Program-made: the position numbers and the translations under genes
Notes under the pieces: generated by a model
The model's database searches: none
Told to the model about the DNA's origin: nothing
What the model saw: the letters and a program-made list of their open reading frames with translations, nothing else
Part shown: in pieces, positions 42,301 through 55,800 of the stretch
Numbering within the stretch: the first letter of the stretch is position 1
Layout of the letters: the number at the start of each line of letters is the position of its first letter
Assembly: GCA_947184155.2 (NCBI GenBank)
Contig: CAMXCT020006581.1
Span: 252,768 to 316,767, forward strand
From: Cladocopium goreaui
Lineage: Eukaryota; Sar; Dinophyceae; Suessiales; Symbiodiniaceae
Direction: 5' to 3'
DNA length: 64,000 nt

Positions 42301-43773
42301 TATATATATTGGAATTGTATGTGTATATATATATATATTACATATATATATATATTACATATATATATATATATATATTGTAATATAACATAATATAATA
42401 TAATATAAACTAATATAACATGATATGATATAATACAATATGATATATAATATACTATTATACTATAATATAATATCATATACATATTATATATATAAGT
42501 TTGAATAATTTACAACGTTTTTTTTCTGTACTTGTCCGGATCATAAGCCACCGTGAAGTGCTTAAACTTCCCGTGTCGCTCAGGTGGTAGATCGGCTCAT
42601 GTCACTGATTCAGGGGGAGCCGGGCTCCCAGGGGTGAACAAATCGTGGGGGATCCCCAAAAATGGATGGTTTCTTCCATGGAAAATCCTACAAAAAACAT
42701 GGATGATTTAGGGGTAGCCCTATTTTAGGAAACCTCCATTTGATTTCTACTGGTTACTTATCATCTCAGTATAGCTAACCATTGACGTCTTGATTGATAT
42801 CATGAATCAGTATAGCCATTGTTTATTGGTTACTTATCATGTCAATGATTATGTCCTATAGAATCCTGTAGTTTGTTGTACCAGAATAGCTGATATAGCT
42901 GATCAATGACCTCATATACTTATCAACCAATAGTAGCATTGTGTCTATCAACTACTATTGGTGGGTTTACTTAGCCACAGCCCTTAGGGTCATGTCATTA
43001 TGTTTGAAGCCAGCAAGAAACATCGTATATTCTGCGATATTCTGCGGTGCAGAGACATACAGTCAATTTTCATGGAATTTTCAACAATCTGAATATGGGT
43101 GTGTCTGAAAATAGTGTACCCCTAAACCCAATGGTTAATGATCATTATCCCTATTAAATGGCTATAATTGGGAATATACCCTATTTTCAGACAAACCCAT
43201 ATGAGATGTGGCTTCAAGTCAAGTCACTTCAGCTCACCGACTCTCTTAGGGTTTGTCGATGACACACCAATTACCTGAGCCCAAAAGGGGACCAGCAAAG
43301 ATGATCTCCTGGATATCCCAAGGAATGGCCTGATGAATGTCAAGCTCTAGTAGGTTTGTCAAGTTTCTCCCAATTAGCGTTTGTTTATTTAACGTAGCTA
43401 CGGAAAATATCCATGTTGTTTATTGGCAAATAAAGAAATCATCTATTTCTATGTGCCAGTTTACATATGTTAAATAAGCAGAGGGTGTGAAGCATGTCAA
43501 TACTCAAACATTGCAAAATAACAGTTGATATGTACCATTATCATCCATTATCATTATATCCCACTATATTCCATTAGTTTTATTCCCACATTTTGTGGTC
43601 TTAAAATGTCTTTAAAAAAAGGTGTGTCCCAGTTGAATTCCACCGAAATGGATGACACCCCAAATATACATATATACTGGTTGGTGGTTTGAAACATGTT
43701 TATTTTCCATAATTTATGGGAATAATAATCCCAACTGACTAATATTTTTCAGAGGGGTTGAAACCACCAACCA

Positions 43774-43828
<55 letters not shown>

Positions 43829-46800
43829 GTATATATATATATGTGTCAACCCCAAAATTGTGTTATTTTCTTTTTTGATGCATCCTATTTTAGGTACATG
43901 ATTATACATGCTCCTAGGAATGTTGATTAAACCCATCATACCCTCATGGTTAGCCCCCGTAAGTGGGGATGTATACTGTAGATACGGTAGATAGATATAT
44001 ATATATATATATACATATAACCCCATAACTATTATGACTTATCCACTTATAGCTGGAACTGCACCCCTAGCCAGTATAAACTTAAGTAAACTGACTACAC
44101 ACTTATCATTAGTTATCCCCTTATGTATATATATATATATATTTGTATATAACACATATCCACTGAATTTGGCTGTTAAACCCATAATACTTCCACGGCC
44201 TATCCAGCGGCATTCCATGGTAGGCAAAGCGATGCAAAGCTCATACCCAGCTACCGGGGCTTCCAGGGGAGCGTGTGGTGCCCTGGATGGGCGACGGCGT
44301 TCCGGGGGACGGGTGGGGTCAGCACACGATGACTGGTCAACCGTTTTTTTTTTCGTGGTTGTTTAATGGAAAGACTAATGATTAATGGTTAACTTACTGA
44401 GCTCAGAAATTGCCTTCCATGGAAGATAAAGGCGAGAAAAAAACACTTGCATTGAAGTTATGATCTAGACATGAAAGTATGAAATTGTTTGCATGGTTCT
44501 ATTCATTTTTATGGGTTATGCTGCTGAGAGGTAGCATGGAAACCAAAAAAGCGCTTTGGAAGAAGATGTCCTAGTGGACGCTGCTATGTTTTAATTCTAT
44601 ACTAGTTTTCAGGCACTATAAATTTTAAACCCTGTGCGTCAAGGATCTACTGTATTCTGGATAGGTCTTTGGACAAACACCTAAATATGAATCCTGGCAC
44701 CTATCCAGGGAAGGCTGCGGCAGCAGGGGTTCAAGATGTGCACAGCCAAGAGACACATCATTTTATGCACTATGTCTACAACTTCTTGAAGAGAAACAAT
44801 CAAGAGTAACAAATTTTGACACACACTTTATGCACAATTTCAGTCCTGACCGTGGACAAAGTTGGACTTTCCATGGAAAGCCGAAGCAGAGCCCGACATG
44901 GCGGCTTCCCTTGTGGGTCCCACAAAGTGCCAGCGGCAGTGCCATTGAAAGGCACACGGATGTCGGGGCTGTACGGCAGCCTTGAAGAGATGTCCCCAAG
45001 AGCCTCCCCTCTGAGCTTGCAGACCCAGAGGGGTTCCAGAGACTTTAAAGGAAGATTCAGAGCTTGAGGAGTTCCTTTCTGATCAGAAGGGTGGACGCTC
45101 AGACGTTTGGATACCAATCCAGTCGGATGGGTGGAACGAACCAGTTTACAACTGTTTGGCTTGGGAATATGTATCAAGCAGACGCAGAATCAAGAGTTTG
45201 TCGGAAAACCGGGGTAGCACGACATGGTAGCACCAAATTTGATGAACTCTCAGTTTTTTCTTCGCAAAATTGCAATTTACTCCATTTTCAGTCTACCGTC
45301 ATACGCACAGCATGTAGGATCATGGGGAAGGATCCATATCAAGGGCCTTGCTCCAGGATGCTCCAGGCGTGCCCAAAGGGCACAACGAGCTGATTATCGC
45401 GGCACAGGAATGTACTGTAGCGGTTAGTAGTGGTAACTGTCCCAAGTAGCCTTTTTTCTGGTGATATATTACAAGTTATTCATATTTATCCTTATGCAGC
45501 AATATGCTATTTAATTCGTACATGTTCGTTATACACCATTATACCGTAACCAACCTGCAACTTCAGTTCCATCGCTACGACAAACTCAGCCACTCGTTTC
45601 AGGTTACAGACATCAACGGAAGATGGGTTTCAAAGGGCAATTGGCAGGCGCACATACTGCTGGGTCGGCTAGAAAGTTTTACTGTAGATCTTTGAGATCT
45701 TTGCTAAAGAACTAAAATGAACAGAAAATAAATAGATTAATTTCTCCATATTTGAACTCTTTAGTAGTTTTGTGATTTAAAGATGTACAGCCACATCTTG
45801 TTCAGCCAGTGGCTTGAACAAGCTGTTCGACGGAGCCGATGGCCACGCCAATCAAGAATTACTTATGGTAACCCACCCACTTAGAATCTTTGGTTAGTTG
45901 GTTATAGTTGGTTTATAAACGCCAGTCCAACTTCTAAGGCCACCTTTTGAGGAATCTAGGCTAATTTCGACCTGTCCAATCAGTTTCAAAATGTGCAGGG
46001 CCCAACTGACAAGCCCAACTTCCAAAGGTTTTGTCGAAAGCTGACACTGACCTGCAAAATGAATAGTTTGAACTGTAGACAGTTACAGTTGTCTGAATAT
46101 CATTCATCATTTTTCGACGCATTGTTCCATCCAGTTTGTTGCTTACTGGCTTCCACCCTATGACAATATTCTTATGTCATTCACGATGGACGCCAACAGA
46201 TCATTATGCAGTTTACGCGTGGATGTACCGAAACATCACGGAATTGTTGGTTTGTCCCAAGGAAGGGTATGGAAGGGTACTCCTCAAATTCACCAAAGTT
46301 TGTCCATCGCCGACTGTGAGATGTTGTGAAGGGATACGTCCATGGTCTTGTGATAGTTGTGTGGAGTTGGAGCACTTTGAGTGCTAGTTTTTCGTGCTTC
46401 TCAAACTTTGTGTACCCCAAAATTCCAAAACCACCAATATTTTCCTATAAATCACTATTGAACATGATAACGTGGATATCTTGACAAGTGAGGATCCCCA
46501 AAGAAACTCCCAGATGTATCGTATACTTCCTATAGAGTGGAGGTTGGTTAAGGCGGTGCCGCGTTCGGTGGAATGACCAGCCACCGAAATGAAGGTATTG
46601 ATGTTGAAGATGTGTGCGAAATGTGTATGTATGATTTATAAATTACAAACTTATATAGTACATGTATAACATATATAGTACATGTATAACATTTAAAATT
46701 ATACATGTATAAAATTATAACATGTTATAACCTATATAGTACATAACATAATATAAATGTACGTGTATGCAGATGTATATGTACATATTATTGTTCATAA

Positions 46801-49800
46801 TAGATAGGATCATGATGTGAAATCACTACCAAGCCCCATGCATCCCTATTTGGGGATGAACATCCCAACTTGTAGGGCTTCGAAAAGATTGAATGCTTGT
46901 ACCATATGTTTGAAGTGCACTCCCAAGTATATATATATTATATAGTTCCTCCTATTTCCATTAAATGTCAATGTCTCACTTGTTTTCTCCTTATGGGAAT
47001 TTCACTCGGGCGACAAAAGATGGTCAAAGATTCACCATTATTAGTGGTTGTTGTAATGGGTTGTTGCGATTGTTGGTGGTCGTCAGATGGCTGGACGGGG
47101 GAGGTTTGATCCCGCCCATGAGCGTTCTTGGTTGGTTTAGAACTCAGTTACAACAACGATATATAGATTCGTATGTATATATATATATATATGATGTATT
47201 GGTTCAACACCATATCGTCCTCCACCTTCCTATTCAGCATCATGTTCTCATGTTATATGTTTTTATTGTGTGACTAGTTGGTTATTCATATATATCAATA
47301 TATATATGTCATTATTTTCATGATATTATATTTACTAGTATTGGATCAATACATCTCATATTCCCATAGGGCCATAGGGATACACTCATTTTGTATTTAA
47401 TTTATTATCCTTACCCTCCTGTAATCAAAGATATAGCAATGGAACAACCACCATCAAACGTTCGATGATTTTCCCAGCTAGAAACCTCCGTGGCTAGGCC
47501 ACGGGGATTTCCCAGCTTGCCATGTCTGGAAATTACCCTCTGTTTAATTAACATAGCTATGGAAAATTATCATTTTTCATGGGTAAATCCACTATAAAGG
47601 GCCATTTTCAATAGCTATGTTAAATTACCAGAGGGTATCATATATAATTCTAGAATCTATATAAACCATTCCAGAAGCACTTTTCGTCATCTATTTAGGT
47701 GTTACTATAGTGCATTATATTCATTAAATGTTGTTAATCAATGTTAATCACATATCATCACCAGTACCATGTTTATTGGTTATAAGTGGTCATGTTTCAT
47801 GCTGAATTCCCGGGGGGGGCCCGCACCATGGCTCACGAATAACAGATCTTGGAGGGCGAGGGCATCGATGAAGGCGCGACAATAGAAGGGTCGAGTGGAG
47901 ACCTTGCGGTGGCCGCAATTGGGGGGATTTGCAGGTTTGAAATGATGATGTTTGTGTTACCTCTATACCCTCTGGCTATTTAACATAGCCATGGTATAGA
48001 TGGCCCATAGAAATAGATGGTTTACCTATTAGAAGTTGTGATTTTCCATGGCTATGTTAAATAACCTGATGGTAGTTCCCAATGCGTATTTCTGCTGGTA
48101 CACAATCCGAAGATATTCCTTATACTTCTGATTCGGCTCTGTTATTGCCCAACATGAAACGCTCTGGGGCACAACAGACGTCCGGATGCATATTTTAGGT
48201 TATGTTCCATTAGTTTCCTATGAATCGGGGTAGTCCACAATCACCAAGGGTCAATATACTCTGTATAAGGAATCCCATTCATGATGGTGGAGTGACCATA
48301 GAAACCATAAAATCCATATACTGTTGGTTGTACAGTAGTACATCCCATTTTATGGCCCATTTTATACCCATTGCTGTCCCACCATATATACCTACAGTAT
48401 TGTTAGCGAAATAACCCATCCAAAGTGTCGAAATTTATACTAAATCCACTTAAATCCCGACTTCATTGGTATTTCATTGGTTGAATCCCATATTTCAAAC
48501 ATATGTCAACCATATCTCAAACATTTTCTGTTGGTCCCCGCTCATCCCATGACACAACCATACCACAACAGTGCTGTGCAGATCTACTCATCGTGGAGAT
48601 CACAGAGCTGCCGGTGAAGGCACGCTGTCGATCCATGGCCACCTCCTGAGGCACTTCCTAAGAAGCTACGGCTGGATCCTTAGGGAATGTTTGTAGAATA
48701 GTTTAAGCATGGGATTTTGTATGACTAGATATATGTTTCTATATTATCTTATCTCTATTCTATGACCATATATGTTTTGTTTCATCTATATTCATGAGTC
48801 GCCAGTCATCCCCGGATAGAAGAGTGAATCTTCAGAAATTGAATGACTAAGTCAGGGTTTACATGTCTATCTTTTGGGGATGACTCTATTATAATCTACA
48901 TATATATAATATATATATATATATACATTTGTGTCTTCTACCATTTACATATGTAATTATGTATAATTTGGAAACTAATGATTTGCTACAGCTCATTTTT
49001 CCCCATAGAAGTATGTGCATATTTGTATGTTTCAATGTGTTTATGTCTAGTGATTTAAATACTTACGGAACCGTTCAACAATGATGTTGTAGTGACTATT
49101 TGGTATAACGAACTGGTAAGTGGAGGTGGTAAACAAACGCGATTGGTGGGTACGTCAACTGGGAATGAAACATGGCAATGCTAATGTTCTGGTTAGTGCT
49201 GTGCTATTTTTGAATATGTTTGACATTCCTGGGTTTGCCAGCATGACCGCACATGATTGGATACACAATACATTCTATGTATGCTTTAAGTTAAGTTTTT
49301 ATACAATCAGTAATGGGTACACAGTTTCATTACACGCTGACTGGTTCGTTGTTTCGTTCTTCATATATTTTCCAAGCAGATTCAAAACAACAACTGGCTG
49401 GCTCTATATTATGTATATAGTGTATTACGTTTATCATTATTGTTTTTTGTCATGATTATTACTATAACAATAAAATAGTAATAATAATAATATAATATAT
49501 AGTGTATACTACATATATATATATATGATCAGCTAAATTTGAATGTATGCTATAATATATGTATATATTTATACACACTTTATATATATATATACTATAT
49601 ATATATTATGTTCAGCTATTGTTTTCAGCCGAGTTGACCCATCTTCATCTCTGCAAGGCCTGGACAGATGACTACATCCAGGAATTGGAAAAGAAGGCAC
49701 CTGCGAGTTGACCGGTGACATATCAATGAACAAAATGGTGAAATAACTGGTGATTTCTATTGTGATTAATAGTGGTTAATAATGGCTAATAGTGATTAAT

Positions 49801-52800
49801 AGTGGTCAGTACTGGTGATTTCTATGGTGATTAATAGTGGTTAATAATGGCTAGTAGTGATTAATAGTGGTCAATACTGGTGATTTCTATGGTGATTAAT
49901 AGTGGTTAATAATGGCTAATAGTGATTAATAGTGGTCAATACTGGTGATTTCTTTGGTGATTAATAGTGGTTAATCATGGCAAATAGTGATTAATAGTGG
50001 ACAATACTGGTGATTTCTATGGTGATTAATAGTCGTTAATAATGGCTAATAGTGATTAATAGTGGTCAATACTGGTGATTTCTATGGTGATTAATAGTCG
50101 TTAGTAATGGTTAATAGTGGCTAATAGTGGTTAATACTGGTGATTTCTATGCTGATTTATAGTGGTTAATAATGGTTAATAGTGGCTAATGGTGGTTAAT
50201 ACTGGTGATTTCTATGGTGATTAATAGTGGTTAATAATAGTTAGTAGTGGCTAATAGTGGTTAATAGTGGTTAATACTGGTGATTTCTATGCTGATTAAT
50301 GGTGGTTAATAATGGTTAATAGTGGCTAATAGTGGTTAATACTGGTGATTTCTATGGTGATTAATAGTGGTTAATAATGGTTAATAGTGGCTAATAGTGG
50401 TTAATACTGGTGATTTCTATGCTGATTAATAGTGGTTAATAATTGTTAATAGTGGCTAATAGTGGTTAATACTGGTGATTTCTATGGTGATTAATAGTGG
50501 TTAATAATGGTTGATAGTGGCTAATAGTGCTTAATAGTGGTGATTTCTATGCTGATTAATAGTGGTTAATAATGGTTAATAGTGGCTAATAGTGATTAAT
50601 GATGGTGAGTTATAACTGGGGATCTCTATGGGATTCTACATGAACCATAAATGGGTCGTTTTAATGTACTTGTAACTGGTAAAAACAAATGGCCATAACT
50701 GTAGAAACCAATGGGGTTAACTGGTTATGACCTTTTTTTTGCATTACAACTGGTTATTTCTATGGGCTCGTATAGTTCATAAATGTGTTTTTTTAAATGT
50801 ACTTATGTAATATATAACTGGTATTTTGGGCCAGAACTGTGGTGATGCGGAAAACGAATTTCGGCCAAACGCAGTGGCACAGGGCCGATGTGTTTCGATA
50901 TTTTTCCATCCAACTAAACCGCAGGTAGGTTACCATCCCCCTAAATTGACACAGACCCTGCCTTTAAAAAGGGTCTATCATTTGAGGGAGGGTAATTGTC
51001 ATTCTACCCCATTCATCTTGATCCAAGTGTTTTCCCCCATCTATCCACATTTTTTCCACCACTTGACCATCGCCAGGCCGAAAAATCGCGCATCTCCATG
51101 AATGTCTTCAAGTGCAGGGACCACGATGACCAGAGCAGGGTGGCCCGAAATCTCGACGGTGACGGGGGTAAACTAACATAGATGTGGAGAAGCCATGGTT
51201 CCTTTATAGGCAAATGATCTACAAGTGGTTGTTTTTCCGACATCTATGTTAAGTTTATAGGGCCTAGGGTAAGCAAGGAAACTGCAAGAAATGATGTGTT
51301 TCTGTTCTAACTTGGATGAATGGAAAGTGAACGTGGATTATTTGTCATTCGTTGTCAATGTTCATGGGACAATTTGACAAAGCACCGGAACGGTGTTGTT
51401 GACTTTGCAGGGTAGCTCAAAATATGTAGCCATGTGCATGGGAAGTCGGATCTGCAAATTGGTTTGTATCTGGTCGATGGTTTGAACGTTATTCATGTTA
51501 TATTCCGGCATGGGATCATGTGCACGATTGACTGATAGGTTGCAACCACCAACCCGATATGCGTTTCTGGTTATGTTGAATCCCGTATTGCAAATGGTTC
51601 TTCTCATTTGCTGAGGTAAAGGGCACATGCAGAACTCCTGTGGCACTTTAGGGTCCTCATTTGCGAGCAAGATTCCCTTATAGACTTTGGCAACTTTGCA
51701 ATTGTATTTGATGGCTATGACCTATTTTCAGTGATTCAGACGCTGTCGAATATCACATTCTTGAGTTTTATATATATATATATATTCAATCTATCCCAAT
51801 TTATCTCCTCATTCTGGTGAGTTTACCTTCCAATCTCTTATAAGCTATGGCACATGGCCCACGCCACAAAAAGCACTGATTTTCCACGGGAAAATGACCC
51901 ATTTACCGATGATCTTCTGGATGAAAGCTCTATTTAGTTTGGGGATTTCCCAGCTAGCCATGGTTGACCATTTTTGGTGCTGCCATTCCTAGATCTGCTG
52001 AAAACAATGTGAAATCCACTACTTGGGGAATCTATAGTCTTAAAAAAAATATGGGGTTCCCTAAGTAAATCCAAGATAGGTTAACTGTTCACTGGTTTCT
52101 TAAGCCATTTGCTAAGCAGCAAACCAACTATGGTGGCAAATTTCCGTCGCGCCGAGATGTTCATCTTCTTTTGAACCTTGATCCGGAGCAGTTTGCTGTG
52201 CACAATCGTGAGCAGGCGCGGGGGATTGACCAGCCACAATGGTGATGAATAGTTGAGGCAGCTATGGCCCCAACTAACAGTTATAAATGGAATTATAACT
52301 CCTATAACTAAGATTATATATATATATATCACTATAAGCCCATTTATCACTGGTATTTCGGGCCATCACGGTGAATAATGATGAATAGTTGATGAATGTT
52401 GGCTAAGTTGGATTACAACTAAGCCTATAAGTCGTTTGTTTTGCGATATCTACGTATAGTTGCTGTGGATTAGACACCAACTTACATAGCGGGTCAGTTA
52501 AGGCTGGAAATTCTTGATGTTTAAAGATGTTGTGAAATGGCAGCTGGGGCTCCTTGATTGGTGAAAACTTCAAGAAAGCGAACTGGTTGCTGGTGGCAAC
52601 TGGCTTGTTTCACCTTGTTTGGTGAAACGTGATGAAACAACCAGTGGCATCTTCTGAGATTTTCGAAGGCCTGAATGATCCGGTTGAATGGTTTCCGTAC
52701 CATGACTCTGTGGATCCCTGGAGTGCAAATGACAGGAGATTCAGCCCCCATGGTTATTGGTGGCTGATAGATCCTTAATAAACCATAAATGGTTAGTATA

Positions 52801-55800
52801 AGATATGAGTGAGTATTATTGGTTCAAGAAACCCTTATTGGTAATATTATTGACCAACATTGGTGGCTGATATTAGTGGTTATCTTTCGGAGGTCACCTT
52901 TAACTTTGGGGGCTGAAAAGCTATGATATGAACATGATTGAGACTGGAATTTACCCTCTGGTTATTTAACATAGCCGTGGAAAATGGCCCATTTATAGAT
53001 GATTTTCCCATTAAAACCTCCATTTATAAGGGATTTTCCATGGCTATGTCAAATAACCAGATGGTACAATTTTTGTGGGAGCCTTGGTACTCCATTCTTG
53101 AGCCAAAACCACATCTAAGATGGACCTATTGGTGGGATGCAACTGGGGAGAAAAGAAAGGTGCGTCATCTGGCTTGGGAGCCAAAAAGCAAGGGTGTTTT
53201 GTGGACTATATACATCTATATACCATGATTCAGTAGAAAAACTTGGTAGTTGACCCGTTTTTTCCGTTCAACGGAATGTGCCTGGTATGTCAACCCCGGC
53301 AGGCACTGCGGCGATTCTTGCGCCTGGAGAAATCCGTTGTCTCCCTCATGTGGCTCTTTACCGAGGTGCAACGTTGCCAAAAAATGTTTGCTCGAGCCCC
53401 TTTTTCAATGTTGCCACGGGACAACACTCCTAAATTTGTTTGATTTAGGTTTATATGTTATTTACATTGTTTTCCCAGATTCAATTTCACTGTGTGGATA
53501 GTTGAAAATTGGTTCCATGTGCATGCCAACATCGTCTCTTAGGTTGATAGCCTTTTCGATGCACAGAACACGATTTGATGCGTTTGCCTACCGGAGTTTA
53601 GAGGGATCATAAACCAAAATAGCAAGCCAAGTGTAAGTAGCTGGGCACATCATTCCAGGAGAAGTGGTTCAGTAACTGCAGACCCCCATGGGTAAAGTGA
53701 CTGCTGAAGGTGAAGATGGGTGAATCTGTACTTATCTGTACTTAAAGTGGACTAGTGGTCCACTGGAAGTTCGGAAGTCAGCTGTTTCCTAATCGGTGAC
53801 TCGCTTGTGACGGTCGGATCCGCTCGCTTGAAACTGTCTAATCCGCTCGCTTGTGACTGTCTCGAAACATCACAATCATAATGATATAGCAATAATAATA
53901 ATAATGATCATAATAATACTAATAATACTAATAATAATAATAATAATCATCATGATCATCGTCACCATCATGATTATTATTGTCACCATCAATGTTTTCA
54001 TGAATCCACACCTTCATCGCCGTCATCATCATTGTCACCTTCATCACCATCGTCACACGCGTCTTCGTCAACATGATCTGTGTTCAATATGTTTGTCTTA
54101 TTTGTTATCATTATCGCGTTGATCATCATCATCATCATCATCATCATCGTCATCGTCACTGTCACTGTCACTGTCACTTTCACTGTCACTGTCCAATGTG
54201 TTTTTATCATCATGACCAGTAGTGAAGAGTAGGAAAGTGAAGGGAGTACAGAAGTTAAGAGGAGACAATTATGTGAAAAGAGTGCAGAAGTGAAGATAGG
54301 TAGGAAGTCAAAAGAATATGAAGTCAGTGGCAAGTCGAATCAAATCCGTGGAAGCTACACACGTAGGCGTGAAGTCCCAGTGAACTTGTGCAACCCCTAC
54401 CCCCATTCATATTAAACACCCCAGAAAACATGGTGGATGTAGGGGATGAAATCACATATTTGGCACCTTTTTGGGTGTGTTTAATATGAAATGGGGATGG
54501 GATTATCTATTTGTATCCATCATTATTTATATTATGTGTATATATATATATATAGATCACCCACTATAGCTGATATAGTAGTTGATTGCTACATACCCCA
54601 TCAGTATACATTCAGAACGCCAGCTTCGCCAGCTTCTTGTTTGCTTGGATCCCAGACGGAGGCAGAAGATCAGAGTCAATCGCTGCAGTTTTTCCAGGTG
54701 CGGTGCTAAAGCGGGCCACATCTTTGTTGTTTGTAAGGGAAAGGTCAAACCAGTACTACAGTACTGGTATGTTTAGTATTGTTTGATTCAAGTGTTTCCA
54801 CTTGTATGGCATGTATGATGGGAGAGTTAGATTGCTATAGATTATTTTGATGTTTGTTGTCATGTGTGCAGTGGGATTTAAACATCCACCAGCAACGATT
54901 ATGTTGCCGTGGATAATTTGGGGTCACTTGTTGTTTATCCGTAGATAGACATATGCCACGGAACAATGTGTGGACAGAATGACATAGACCCTTACTTTAC
55001 TGACAGGCATCTTTTAAGATCTGAGTCATTCAGACCGTTTGAGATCATGCTGGTCTTCTTTGAATGCCTGCTTCTATCTAGTACCCTCTGAGACATTCTT
55101 GCTTGACTGGCTGTAAAAAGTGTCCGATACAATCAGCCATGGCATTGAATGTGCTTCCATTTCCTTGTTGGATTGTCGGGAGCAAAATTATAGATTATAG
55201 ACACAAAGGGACGATTTGATGTGTGCCATGGTCAAAAGTCAAACTTCATATTATATTACAGAGAAATGCTGCAACTTTGTTAGGGCTGATTTCTTTTTAC
55301 ACTTGGCCAATCCTAAGAACGTCATGAGCACGCAAATCCAAAAACCCTTGAATCCACCTTCCTTGCAAAATTGATGATGTGGCAGAAGATAATGCGAGCC
55401 AACGTTTCGCAAATTGCATGAGACTGCAGAGGAGGAATGCTAGGGGCGATTTTATCAAAACAAAAAAAAGGAAGGTTGCCTTGTATCTTGGCACTTGAAA
55501 GTTTGGTCTCGCCTTGCGATTTCTCACCCTTCCTGCTCTGTTTTATTACCCACTTCCCTTTGGATTAAATCTGGCGACATTAGAATTAGGTGCATGAAGC
55601 ATGTCTTTTGGTATAGCAACTCTTGGAGCGCTCCGATTATTCGCCCTAGGCCCTAATCTATTCTTGACTTTCACGATATCCAATCACCACAGTTTCAGAT
55701 GCACTGACCCAACCACCAGGGTCCCGGGCTGTGTCGAGTCCGACTAATCGGACTGGATAATTGGATGACCAGGGGCCCCCCACAAACCTTGGACCATAGC

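Larger units (their letters stand above)
45648..48581. other. TOP2 intron region, possibly with one undetected exon
   Basis: The join from 45647 (phase 0) to 48582 (needs one preceding base) does not fit, so a small exon is probably missing here. The stretch holds TACATGTATAACATATATAG repeats (46650-46745), two family A elements and AT-rich DNA. Confidence 0.5.
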
